NCBI GenBank assembly: GCA_022695795.1
Contig: MU404188.1
Location: 1-64,000 of the forward strand
Direction: 5' to 3'
Source: Biscogniauxia marginata
Lineage: Eukaryota; Ascomycota; Sordariomycetes; Xylariales; Xylariaceae
DNA: 64,000 nt
The first letter of the stretch is position 1. Each line of letters opens with the position of its first letter. The position numbers were made by a program, and so were the translations under genes. Positions 22,209-33,110 of the stretch are shown piece by piece. A model generated the notes under the pieces. It was not told the origin of the DNA. It did no database searches and was given only the letters and a program-made list of their open reading frames with translations.

Positions 22209-23758
22209 ATGTCTCCTCCCGAGCAGCAGAAGGTCTTGGGCATGCCGGTAAGTTGCCTCAACGCTCACCATTCCTCAAATTCCCTCGCACGAGAGTCCGC
22301 CGCCTGTCGGTGACCACACAACGGGCCGCAATCGCATCGCACGTATTTCGCAGCATCAATTGGCCTGCGGAAATTTTTATTCGAGAATTTCCCAGTCTGA
22401 TGCGAGTTGATCTCGTCCATATCGCAACCTGGCTTCAGATTTGATAGCTGGCCAGATTTCTTTTTTCCCTCATCCTTCATCAGTCCCAAGTCCCCAGTAC
22501 CCAGTCTACAATGTCAATGTGGCTAACAATCATCCTCTCTACAGCCCTTTTTGGCGGACTTCTTGAGTATGTTTATATTTTTACGCCATTAAACGTGGTG
22601 GCCTTGACATCGCGATATTAGATGCGCCATCATGGCATTTTGTACCCTTTGGCCTAATACTAATCAACTTTTAGTGGGTGGTGTCTCTGCCGCCGTCTCG
22701 AAGACCGCCGCCGCTCCCATCGAGCGTGTCAAGCTTCTAATCCAGAACCAGGTAAGTTTCACCTCTACAAAACTAGCCCGCAAAGTGCTCAAGCTCAACC
22801 CTGGGACGTGATGTGTTGCTCTACTTCACATGTCTGCGGGGTGACTTAAACATGAGGGGCAAGATATGAACTAGAGACTAACTGGATAAATAGGACGAAA
22901 TGCTGAAGACTGGCCGTCTGGACCGCAAGTACAACGGTATCGCTGAGTGCTTCAAGCGTACCACGGCCGACGAGGGTGTTATGTCCCTGTGGCGTGGTAA
23001 CACTGCCAACGTTATCCGATACTTCCCTACCCAGGCCCTGAACTTCGCCTTCCGTGACAAGTTCAAGAAGATGTTCGGCTACAAGAAGGAGAAGGACGGA
23101 TATGCCAAGTGGATGGCTGGCAACTTGGCCTCTGGCGGTGTAAGTTTGCCGCGTCTCTAATTTTTGTCATTGGTGCTGACTATTATTTATCTAGGCTGCT
23201 GGTGCCACCTCGCTCCTCTTCGTCTACTCCCTCGACTACGCCCGTACCCGTCTCGCCAACGATGCCAAGAACGCCAAGAAGGGTGGTGACCGTCAGTTCA
23301 ACGGTCTCATCGACGTCTACCGCAAGACTCTTGCTTCCGATGGTATTGCTGGTCTGTACCGTGGTTTCATGCCCTCCGTTGCCGGTATCATTGTCTACCG
23401 TGGTCTGTACTTCGGCATGTACGACTCGTTCAAGCCTGTCGTCCTGGTTGGTCCTCTCGCAAACAACTTCCTGGCCTCGTTCGTTCTCGGTTGGTGCGTC
23501 ACCACTGGTGCTGGTATCGCTTCTTACCCTCTGGACACCATCCGTCGTCGTATGATGATGACCTCCGGTGAGGCCGTCAAGTACAAGGGCACTCTGGATG
23601 CTGCCCGACAGATCGTTGCCAAGGAGGGTGTCAAGTCTCTGTTCAAGGGTGCTGGTGCCAACATCCTCCGTGGTGTCGCTGGTGCTGGTGTGCTCTCGAT
23701 CTACGACCAGCTCCAGGTCCTCCTCTTCGGCAAGGCCTTCAAGGGCGGTTCTGGTTAA
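22209..23758 (+). CDS. Mitochondrial ADP/ATP carrier, 5 exons
   Basis: Exchanges cytosolic ADP for matrix ATP across the mitochondrial inner membrane. Exons are 22209-22247, 22545-22566, 22675-22751, 22894-23139 and 23195-23758, summing to 948 nt and 315 residues. The three mitochondrial-carrier repeats are visible through their PX[DE]XX[KR] motifs: [14 protein letters not shown] and PLDTIR. The diagnostic ADP/ATP carrier signature RRRMMM is at residues 245-250. The start [13 protein letters not shown] is a short hydrophilic N-terminus typical of fungi. Codon use is strongly biased to C/T-ending codons, as in highly expressed genes. Exon 2 is 22 nt. The family assignment is secure; which paralogue it is (AAC1/2/3 type) cannot be said. 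Confidence 0.96.
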
Positions 23759-24478
23759 GCATACTATACCCTCATACCTCAATAGACGTGGGAGGGGTGG
23801 TGGTATAATACAATGACTGGGTAGATGAGATGACTAAGTCATTAAGGAGTTGACAAAAACGGATGCGATGGAGGCTGCGGCGGGAAGGTTGTTACAGATC
23901 GACATAGATTGCTGTGGCGTTCTGGAACAGCTTGATTTGCGGTTTGGGCTGGTAGACGAGTCAATGCTTTCGGAGCCTCGTCAGCTAGGCTACCCGCTGT
24001 ACTTTAGAACCTAGGCAATTCCCTTGACTGTATTCTTTCTGCTTGCGTCCTACCTCTCCGCTGGATTCGACATTTTTCGGCCTGTTTCGGTTGCATACGA
24101 CTCATAGATTTCTGAATGCAAGTGGCTTGTCTCTGAAAATACCTTCCCGGGCCCTCCTTGATATGTGATATGCGATATGCGACGTTCAGCCTGTAGGGGT
24201 TCGCTAGTATCACGTGACCAGCACCCACCAGCATCTACCAGGTGTCCGACAGGTGGGGGTTGAAGTTAATTAAAAGTTGCAATTGAGCGCGTCCGGCATT
24301 CCATGTTCGCGTTAATCTAAAGTATTTACCTACCGGTGTAATCAAGTAACGACTCGAAGTAACGACTGGGAACCAAGGTGATGCTATCGTAATTAATTGC
24401 CCACGACCTCGATATCTCCCTCGAGAAGGTCACTTTATTTGACAAACTAATAACAAAACAACTTACCCTCCTACCGCG
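23759..24478. other. Intergenic region
   Basis: Contains the 3' flank of the carrier gene and the promoter of the CENP-X-like gene. No coding region is seen on either strand. Confidence 0.6.
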
Positions 24479-25025
24479 ATGCCTCCCAAGGGATCTTCGA
24501 CAGCCGCTCGCGGCCGAGGAACATCTACCGCCACGCGACCGTCAAAAACCAATTCCTCAGCAGCGTACAACAAGTCTCAGTCGACGTCACAGTCTACACG
24601 AAACATCAACTTGAACAAGAACCTGACCGATCAGGACCCGTTCGCAGATGACGAGCCCCCGCGGCGCAAACGGCAGCAATCGCAAGACATGGACGTAGAC
24701 GAGGAAGAAGAGGAAGACTTAGACTCTGAGCAAGAGGACCAGAAGACCATACCGCCGGAGCTCCTAACGAGGGTGCTGCACGAGTTCTTCGAGAAGGACG
24801 GCACGAGGATCTCCAAGGACGCCAACGCCGCCGTCGCCAAGTACATGGATATCTTTGTGCGCGAGGCCATCGCCCGGACGGCCGTCGAGAAGGAGGGCGG
24901 GTTTCTAGAGGTTAGTCTTGTTACCGATAGGAAGCATTGGATGTGCACCGTGCTAACTGAGTCATCGATGTTGCTAGGTCGAGGATCTGGAGAAGGTCGC
25001 CCCGCAGCTTTTGCTTGACCTGTGA
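24479..25025 (+). CDS. CENP-X / MHF2 histone-fold protein
   Basis: Small histone-fold protein of the CENP-S-associating centromere protein X family (MHF2), which with CENP-S/MHF1 works at kinetochores and in FANCM-type DNA repair. Exons are 24479-24910 and 24978-25025 with a 67-nt intron (donor gttagt, acceptor ctag), summing to 480 nt and 159 residues. Residues 1-80 are a disordered Ser/Thr/Gln-rich extension ending in an acidic run (DEEEEEDLDSEQED). The histone fold follows from IPPELLTRVLHEFFEKDGTR to the end; the last helix, VEDLEKVAPQLLLDL, lies on exon 2 and matches the family's conserved ending. Without splicing, the ORF reads into nonsense. The N-terminal extension is longer than in animal CENP-X, as is usual for fungi. 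Confidence 0.88.
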
Positions 25026-27469
25026 GAGAGTCGTAACTCTTGATGTTTACAAGTCCTGCTGGAATATGTCTTGGGAGTCTTACAGATGACCTCACCCCGA
25101 GCAGCCGGCGGCCTCTTATGTCTGCTATAGCTACTTCGTTCATACAAAATGTCCCCACGGCTGTAGGTGATGCATGGGGTCGCCTTAATAGAGGGAGCAT
25201 GACTTGATAAGCAGCAACTCAGCCGCTTTCTGGGGGGACCTGATCGCCTCCATCAGCTTCCAGACCAAATGGCCTCTGACCTTGCGAGCATGAATAACAC
25301 CTTCGGGATCACCACAGATCCGATCTACAACCCGTCTTGGCGTTGGGCTTCGTCAAACGGTCGCGGATCATCTCCTTGTTCCTCTGCCGCTTAGAAATAA
25401 GGCTGGCGATTTAGAACCTCAAATACCACTGGCTAATTACGGAGTCGCTATGCCCCGGGCCATTCACTTGACGGCGTAGATCAGTTTGGACGTGCCAAGC
25501 TCACATACCCCCAAACCCTTACTCTGTAGGTTTGTAAAAGTTTTGTCTTGTTAGTAAGCTATATCCTGAAGACTCGATGTCATCCAACCGACAGAATAGA
25601 TACTACCTAGTACTTCGCATAGAGTAGCTTGAACGCCAACGCCGTACAATCACAAACCAATTGACTTCAGATCCGACTTTCGCATCGAAGCTGAAAAGGA
25701 AACCAAAACTACCTCTTAGCACAGTCTTGGTGAAGTCGCTGCCGAGTCTTGAACGTTGCGCGCAGGGATGACGGCGTGTACTCCGCCTCGAGGACGCAAA
25801 TCTAGGCGCGGATCATGCACAAAACACATCATACTCCGTATTCCATGGATCGTCAATATTTCCGATTCGGAAACACGGCGCTACGGCTAGGTAGGTACGC
25901 TTCTTGGCCTATCTAATGAATGTGTAATTCTGCCTATAGCTCTCTGGTTGAGGCAGGGAACAACAAAACAAGATGTCGCTGGAGTGAAGCTGAATGACAG
26001 GGGAACGGCGCCACTACGCCCCCTGTTCTCTGCTGAATCCTCGAAGGTACAGAGGTAGTCTCTTGCCTGCCAAGGCATGTTTCCAAGATCAGGGCTCGCG
26101 GACAAAACGAGAGGGGGGAAAAAGACAAATTACAGTTTTTCTCTTTCCTAAACAGGCCCCTTTCTGAGGACAGGGTGTAACAGACCCCTAAGCTAGGTAG
26201 TGGTTGTGATGTTTCCTTGTAGTATGAGGGAGCCACATGACGCTGGTAATACCTACCAGACCTAGGGTCATATTGGGTGTGTGCGTGTGTGTGTGTGCTC
26301 TACCGCGTGCCGGGAGAGTTGAACAAGGGGGTGGGAAAAGCTTGGAGTCCTTGTCGTCCGAGCAATTGGTGGCTCAAAAGAGGCTCTTCCCTCGCTTATT
26401 ATTCCGTTTTGGTCTTTCTCGCCAAAGATCTGAAGATGGGGTGAAACGGCATTGGTTTTGCAGGCGTAACATAGGCCCAGTCCTGAAGCGCATCCGTGCT
26501 CGGCCAACCCCCTGACAAGACGGGGGGACCCCTGGTCGAACCAACCTTAATTCGGCTTCACGCGCCTCCGATCAATAGGTATTAGGTACCAAAAACTCCT
26601 GCCGCCCATCGTCAGCTTCGTTTGTTCTATGTAGGTAGGTTAGCCTATTGTGCGAGGCAGCCTGCTACGACTAGGTACCACTATAACTCGTGATGGGGCT
26701 ACCATATCACGACGAGAAACTCATACCTGCATGCTCGCATACCTACGCAGAGCTGTAAAGTAAACAAGACCTAGGCTATAAAACTTGTCTTCTTATAGCG
26801 TCTAGCTGCGCCTACTCGCCAAGTCAATCTCGCATCTGAAAGTTATCCCCATACGTACTGCTAATTTCGGCAGGGTTTGCGGCTAGCCTTGGAACCGATG
26901 CGCAGCAAGCTGGGGAAAAGAAAGCCTTCAATGTCGGCTGGACAAGCGTCCGCCTGGCGAGGGAACGTGGTGTCAATGGTGGCGTTTCTTGATGGGTAAG
27001 GCCGTGGGAGATGGTCCAAACGTGTTTCATGGACTTTCTTCCCATCTCCAGCCCCTGCCTGGCCCGTGGATGATGAGACAAGCGCATGGCTCGCCAGACG
27101 GCGATCCTTCATCTTGCACGTCTACCGGCCTGCGCTCTTCCGGCTTTTAAAATTCATGCTGCTCCCGTTTTGTGTCAGGGTCCGTTTCTTCTTTTTTTTT
27201 CTCATCTATACTTCCATCGTGGTTGATCCAGATTTTGTCCTTGGGATCTTCGTCTTTTTCCTCTCTTCTCTCTTTCTGTATTCACAGTTCAATTCAATCT
27301 TAATATTCCTCAAGGCCAGTCCTAATCAAGCGCCAGTCGCTTTTAGTTTTCGAGAATTAACATACTCTCTTTTTGAATCCGACCGTTCTATTTTCAGACG
27401 ACGACGCTCTTTTTTACTTTATTTGATATAACGAAGTCAGGAACACTTATTCCTCAATATACCATAAAT
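25026..27469. other. Intergenic region (2.4 kb)
   Basis: No gene is supported. On the minus strand about 25380-25195 there are short open pieces (NKEMIRDRLTKPNAKTG and GHLVWKLMEAIRSPQKAAEL) in different frames that may be an old gene fragment. A (gt)n run lies near 26278-26297 and an ACCTAGGTA-type run at 26575-26640. The last 300 bp is T/C-rich and is probably the promoter and 5' UTR of the cupredoxin gene. Confidence 0.5.
26278..26297. repeat. (gt)n microsatellite
   Basis: An imperfect run of gt dinucleotides with one gc interruption. Confidence 0.7.
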
Positions 27470-28211
27470 ATGCAATTCACAATAGCTGCATGCACCGCCG
27501 CCCTCTTGGGTCTGGCCTCCGCTCAGAACGTTCACGTTGTTTCGGTGGGAAGCACCAATGGCTCGCTCATCTTCAGTCCCGACAACATCAAGGCCAACTC
27601 GGGCGAGATGATCCAATTCCAATTCCGAGCCGGCAACCACAGTGTTGTTCAGTCGACCTTCGATGCCCCCTGCACGCCTATCTCCCAGACCAGCAACCGG
27701 ACTGGTATATTCTCCGGCTACCAGCCCGTTGCCGCGAGTGAGGCCATGGGCATGATCCCTACCTACACCATCATGGTCACAGACAACACGCCGCTATGGC
27801 TCTACTGTTCTCAGGGCAGGCACTGCCAGAGCGGTATGGTTATGGTTGTCAACGAGAAGTAAGTTTTACTATCTTACCCACCTCTTTACAATATAATAAT
27901 TAACATTCTCTTCAAGCCCCGGTGCCAATGTCTCTCGCACTTTGACGCAATACAAGAGCCTCGCTGCCCAGGCCACCGCAAACCTAGCTCCCGGCGGTTC
28001 TTCCACTGGCGGCAGCACGGGCTCAGACTCGGGCTCAGGCACGACCGACAGCGGCTCTGGCAGCACTACCACGGACGGTGGCTCCACCAGCACTTCCGAT
28101 TCGGCCAGCGCCTCGGGAACTGCGGTCGCCACCGGCGCCGGTTCCGTGCTCGCTATCACGAGCTCGATGGGTCTGCTATCTGCCGCCGCCGCCGCCCTGC
28201 TCCTACTATGA
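27470..28211 (+). CDS. GPI-anchored cupredoxin-type cell-surface protein
   Basis: Extracellular Ser/Thr-rich protein with one plastocyanin-like (cupredoxin) domain. Exons are 27470-27858 and 27917-28211 (donor gtaagt, acceptor tcaag), summing to 684 nt and 227 residues. Residues 1-18 are a signal peptide (MQFTIAACTAALLGLASA). The cupredoxin domain spans about 20-130. Its type 1 copper ligands appear intact: His57, Cys113, His118 and Met123, with the C-x4-H-x4-M spacing of the family. Residues 150-205 are a Gly/Ser/Thr/Asp low-complexity stalk, probably O-glycosylated. The C-terminus (LSAAAAALLLL) is a hydrophobic GPI-anchor signal. A role in copper handling or cell-wall function is inference. 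Confidence 0.9.
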
Positions 28212-29295
28212 TCGTGTTAGATCTTGTGGGCTGGTCGGAGTTTTGAGGTTCAGGTTCAGGTCAATGATGACGGAATGTTTTGTTTAAAGAAATCCCCGAA
28301 AAGAAAAACACGAAAAACCTATCAACGCCATGGTCTTATTGGGCTGTGGTTCTAATGAACGGCAATGGATCTTCAACTCCTTACCCTGCATAGTAAGAAC
28401 GGAAGAAGAGAAGAGTCCCGCTACGTCGGTGTGTTTCTGTACAATATCTGGATAGAATTGAGAGCACTCCCTTCTATCCTGGATGGTACATAGGCCGACC
28501 TCGGTCTACCCATCAACTATCGGATTCAGGACAGTGGATGAGTCGGCGTGGCGTGCTCCTCTATGTAGGGAAAGGAGGGAAAAGATCGGGCTTTGGGTTG
28601 TATATCGGAATTCTCACACAAGAAATGCCCCCTCCTGGTTAGGGGGGCAAAAGGGGCCGCTGGTTTTGCATAAAGAAGTATTTGTATAAGTGTTAAGGCA
28701 TTTTTTGTTTTTTAGATTCCCGCGAAAAATGCTTTCTTCCCTCTACCCCCTTACCTGACTTTGTTATTTTACTTTTCTTTTCTTCACTTTTATACTGTAT
28801 TTGATAATATACCCAACGAAGACCCCTCAGTGGATATCGGAACACACGATAAATAACTTGAAATGGTTACTCTGGGAATAGTGTTCTAATGCTTGTGAAA
28901 AATGTGATGATGTTGATATCGACGAATGATCGGGCTACCTCTTCCTCATGGTTCGAACTTCGGCGGAATGCCTCGAGATCTACAGATTTTCTTTTTCTTT
29001 TTTTGTGTTGCTGTTTTTGTAGTTGCTTGAACACTGACAGTAGAGATCACTTGTAAAACCAATTAGGCTAGTTGAGAAAGCTCTGTAGGCCCTTAGTTTT
29101 TTTTTCTTCTTCTTCCTTTTCAGGTCCGCAAGATTACTTCATGATTCTTCCTTTCCCGTAACGCCGTTCTATTACCTACAAACACCCTTTCTTGTTACAC
29201 AAAATTGTTATAAATTCTTCATTTTTTGGTTAACGCAATGACAATTAATTACGATTCATTCATTTATCCGATTCGACTCGATTCAATTCACGCGT
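28212..29295. other. Convergent intergenic region
   Basis: 3' flanks of the converging cupredoxin and MAPR-like genes. It holds T-rich stretches (28980-29010, 29098-29120) and no coding region. Confidence 0.6.
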
Positions 29296-30308
29296 TCATT
29301 CGTCGCCCTTCTCCTGCTCCCAGGGAGCCTTCCTGGGCTTGCGGCCCTTGGCGGCGCTCGCGCACAAGGGGCGGAGGGGCTCGCTGTCGGGCCAGCCGGC
29401 GGGGCGGCGGACGTAGCCGACGCGCGGGTACTTGGGGCTGTTCTCGAAGAACTTGACCCAGTGCAGCAGGGAGGCATGGGCCTTGCGGCGGGCGTCGGCG
29501 AGCTCGCGCTCGCGCAGCGCCGCCAGCTCGGCCGCCGTGTAGCGCGCGTCCGCCTCGGCGTCGTCGAGCGGCAGGTACATGGCCTCGACGCCGCGCAGGT
29601 CCGCCGTCCGGTCCTCCCCGAAGCACCCCGTCACGAAGCTGCGCGACGCGTCCGCGCCCGCGAGCGCGTGGTACGAGCCCCCCGGCCCGTACGTCCGCCG
29701 GTTCGCCGACACGTCGTAGATGGTCCCGTTGATGGCGAGGTAGACCGGTTGGCTCTCGTCGGTGCCGTCGTAGAGGGCGAGCTGTTCGGGGGTTAGGTAG
29801 AGGGGTCCGCGCTGTTTTTTGGGAAGGGGGGGCTTGTTAGCGGTTTGTAGATTGCGATATATGTGGGCAGGTGTTGGACGGGGTATTTAGATAATAATAC
29901 CCCCCCCTTTCGTACAGAGGGCATAGCTCGTTCCAGAGGTGGAAGGGAGTAGGGGGATAAACTCACCAGTTGGCTCTTCCACCACTCCAATTGCACGTAT
30001 TTGGGCGTGTGCCGCAGTCCCCAGGTGAACGATTCGCCGCCCGAGATCAAGTAACTCAGACCGCACGAGGCCAGCGCAAGAAACGAGAGCACCCGCAGCA
30101 CATCTAGCCACGGGCTGTAGCTGTCATCTTCGTCGTGGACGCGCTGCTTCGGCGTCGGCTTGGCCTTCGACGAGAGCTCCTTGGACTTCTGCTCGATCTC
30201 CTCGGCCTCCGACGTGTCGACCTCTTCCACTACGGAGGCCTCCTTCTCCCTCCTGTCCTGGGCCTTGTTGCCTTTCCGCTGCCGTACCGAACCCCGGGTC
30301 TGTGCCAT
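29296..30308 (-). CDS. MAPR-type cytochrome b5-like heme-binding membrane protein
   Basis: Single-pass membrane protein with a cytochrome b5-like heme/steroid-binding domain of the membrane-associated progesterone receptor type (relatives include yeast Dap1 and PGRMC). Exons are 30308-29967 and 29811-29296 with a 155-nt intron (donor gtgagt, a gctaac branch, acceptor aacag), summing to 858 nt and 285 residues. A charged N-terminus precedes one hydrophobic segment (VLRVLSFLALASCGLSYLI, about residues 70-88). The MAPR domain starts at GPLYLTPEQLALYDGTD and includes VYLAINGTIYDVS and YGPGGSYHALAGADASR, the usual core with its conserved Tyr residues. A helical C-terminal part ends in a basic tail. 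Exon 2 is extremely GC-rich at third codon positions compared with exon 1 and the flanks. Relatives regulate cytochrome P450s or sterol synthesis; that role here is inference. Confidence 0.88.
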
Positions 30309-31845
30309 GATTTAATATAGATTGGGGCTAGGTAGATACGATCTGGGGAGGTTGTAGTGTACGGTTGAACGGGGAAAAAAGAAGAGAAGAATAGAGAAGG
30401 AATGGACTACGATAATTGATAGAAGAGGAAACGTAACCTAGAGAGAGCATAGGTGGCATGACTTACATGGAAGTCCGCTCCCTCCGTAGGCAATGCGGGA
30501 AACTTGGGTAAAAAGGTACCCGTAGTGCACGTAAGCTGCGCGGAAGCTCGAGGTTCCGTTGGTTATGTAAGTGCCCGGTGGCCCTAGCTTGCCGGGGGCA
30601 TTGAGCTAGCGTTATAAGCCAATTTGTGACGTTTCTAATTGGTTCAAGAGCTTCCATCTTCTCAAGGTTCTGTTCGCAATGGAAAGGCGATGTTCGCATT
30701 TCTCTTCTACGTACAACATACTTGTACTGGAGTAGGATAGCACATTTCCTATTTAAAGTTGTCCAGAGCTTGCTTGAGTGAACCCCGAAGATTTGAATTT
30801 ACTTGATGACTCAAAGAACCTCCTTTTTTTCTCGATACTTACGTACAGAACTTGGTTTATATCGAGAACCATGAAAGCATGATTTAGCCAAGCCTGTAAA
30901 TAAATCCGTGACTATCGCGAGTGATTTGACTATGCACTCTAACTACGTACACGTACTTCTAATACATTAAACAAATGATCTGATATTGATGTAATTTAGA
31001 GGGAATCGGAATTATTTTGTTAGCTTCAAGTCTCATAAGTGATCGAGTTATGGTAAGGTATCTTGGACGTTTTATGATCCATAATTATTTCTTGTCCTGT
31101 GTAGGTCCCTCATTCATGTAATTATGCCTATAGCCCTGGTCATGGAAAATGCAAACCCGCTCAATTATTACCCTGTATATCTCAGCTGATGTCAACCGAT
31201 TCGTAATGTTGTGGCAGGAAGTTGAAATTTGGGTCGTTCATAAACAGCTCTATACACGTATCACGGCTTCAAAGTATACACGGTATTGTGCAACCTCTCT
31301 TATTAGACCTTGTAGTTTACATAACCCTTTTATCTATTCCAATAACTTCATTCTAACATAAACTAACTAGGTACCTAGGTAGGTAAAGCTTAGATATGTT
31401 TATAGTTGTGGTGTCAATTGCAGATTGCCTCCTATCAAGTGCGTGTTGTGGCCTTTGTCCAATTCTATCACCAACATCTAAATATCGGAACGAAGATGAG
31501 TACCTAGGTGCCTAATCTACATACCTACGATGAAGGTATAATACCAACATTAAGGTAGGTAACATCAATTGATGTAGCTTTTAATGGATATGAAGAGGTC
31601 TGCCACCTGCATGCCAGATGAAAAGTGGAGAGCCCTTATCATTGGTTAAATCGATTTGCAGAGCAGCAGCCCTAGCGCACCCACGCAACCACCCACACAC
31701 GTTTCGCTTGCAACTTTAATCCACCCACGAATTTCGACTCCGAAGAGAACCCGGCCAAAATTTCTGTTCAGCATTTCAACGTGGAAATTCGCGATCCTCC
31801 CCCACCAACCTTACATTTCCCAACCAGCCAGAACAACCACACAAA
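30309..31845. other. Intergenic region between divergent genes
   Basis: Promoter side of both the MAPR-like and uS7 genes. The central 30800-31400 part is AT-rich without coding signal. A ctaggtacctaggtaggta cluster lies at about 31368-31385, with further copies near 31500-31560. Confidence 0.6.
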
Positions 31846-32731
31846 ATGTCTGACAACGGCGAGATCGAGGTCGAATCCAGCACCTACCAGGTCCTTCCCA
31901 AGGACGTCGTCTCCGAGATTGGCAGCGTCAAGCTGTTCAACCGATGTGCGTCCTCCATTCCGTCAGCCGGGCATCGTCTAAGAATCCCAAACTGACCAGG
32001 CCTACAGGGAGCTACGAGGACGTCGAGATCCGTGACATCTCGTTAACGTAAGTCCCATATTCAGATCCACTTGGAGGCTTCCCGAACACGAACGAGCGAC
32101 CGCTATTTCGCATATGAAAACGAAACGCTGCGACGACAGAAAACATGGTGCTAATGGAGGAACCGTTTTTTATAGCGACTATATCCAGATCCGATCTCCC
32201 GTCTACGTCCCTCACTCCGCTGGCCGATATGCCGTCAAGAGATTCCGCAAGGCCAACTGCCCCATCATTGAGCGATTGACCAACTCGCTCATGATGCACG
32301 GCCGCAACAACGGAAAGAAGCTTATGGCCGTTCGCATTGTTGCTCACGCCTTCGAGATCGTAAGAACGCCGGAAATACTGAAAAAATTTGGGGTATACTC
32401 TAACCTCTGCCAGATCCACCTCATGACCGACCAGAACCCCATCCAGATCGCCGTCGATGCTATCGTCAACTGTGGCCCCCGAGAAGACAGCACGCGAATT
32501 GGTTCCGCCGGTACCGTCCGTCGGCAAGCCGTCGATGTTTCTCCCCTGCGGAGAGTCAACCAGGCCATTGCCCTGCTGACCATTGGCGCCCGTGAGGCTG
32601 CTTTCCGCAACGTCAAGTCGATCGCCGAATGCCTGGCCGAAGAGCTGATCAACGCTGCCAAGGGTAGCAGCAACTCATATGCTATCAAGAAGAAGGACGA
32701 GCTGGAGCGTGTCGCCAAGAGCAACCGATAA
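31846..32731 (+). CDS. RPS5: 40S ribosomal protein uS7, 4 exons
   Basis: Small-subunit ribosomal protein uS7 (eukaryotic S5), which sits in the head of the 40S subunit near the E site and contacts mRNA. Exons are 31846-31945, 32008-32047, 32176-32359 and 32414-32731, summing to 642 nt and 213 residues. Donors are gtgcgt, gtaagt and gtaaga; acceptors are cctacag, tatag and gccag. The protein begins [20 protein letters not shown]. Family blocks are clear: [23 protein letters not shown], then [21 protein letters not shown], and the C-terminus [12 protein letters not shown]. Intron 3 (54 nt) has no stop in frame, so the exon 3-intron-exon 4 region appears as one uninterrupted ORF. The N-terminus and C-terminus both match, so the gene is complete. 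Confidence 0.96.
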
Positions 32732-32850
32732 AAAGGTGGTCTTTTTCTGGGTTTTCTTCGGCGTGGACGATCTGGGCTTTTTCACTCTGCATTTGTGCGT
32801 TCTGGCTCAGGTGGGATGTGTTTCCCTGGCATACTAGTCATATAGGGCTC

Positions 32851-32856
32851 AATAAA
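32851..32856 (+). terminator. AATAAA poly(A) signal of uS7 gene
   Basis: A canonical AATAAA lies 120 nt after the uS7 stop codon. It is the likely positioning element for 3' end processing; fungal genes often use weaker variants. Confidence 0.5.
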
Positions 32857-33110
32857 AGCTCTGCTCGTGTGGGCAAAAAAATGAACTGAAAATGAACTGC
32901 ACCTCTTGGTCTTCGACATGATTCGGTGTTCTCTGCCTTCAGAAAAGCGGCTATGATTTTACTGGTAGTAATGGGGTTACGGCATTTATGACCCGTGTGT
33001 CTGTCACAGAGGAGTTACTAGCACGGGGATGCCGTGCTTCATAACATAGACTTCTAGAGCACATGAATTGGGTCATTTAAAACTCCTGCTTTATCCTGTC
33101 CTGAGCAATG
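32857..33110. other. Convergent 3' intergenic region
   Basis: Short gap between the converging uS7 and GNAT genes. No coding region is seen. Confidence 0.6.

Noticed and set aside
25195..25380. Minus-strand open pieces that look protein-like
   Set aside because: They lie in different frames and match no family I can name; mentioned only inside the intergenic entry.
32114..32731. A single long ORF across the uS7 gene
   Set aside because: It reads through intron 3 and part of intron 2; conserved uS7 sequence requires splicing.
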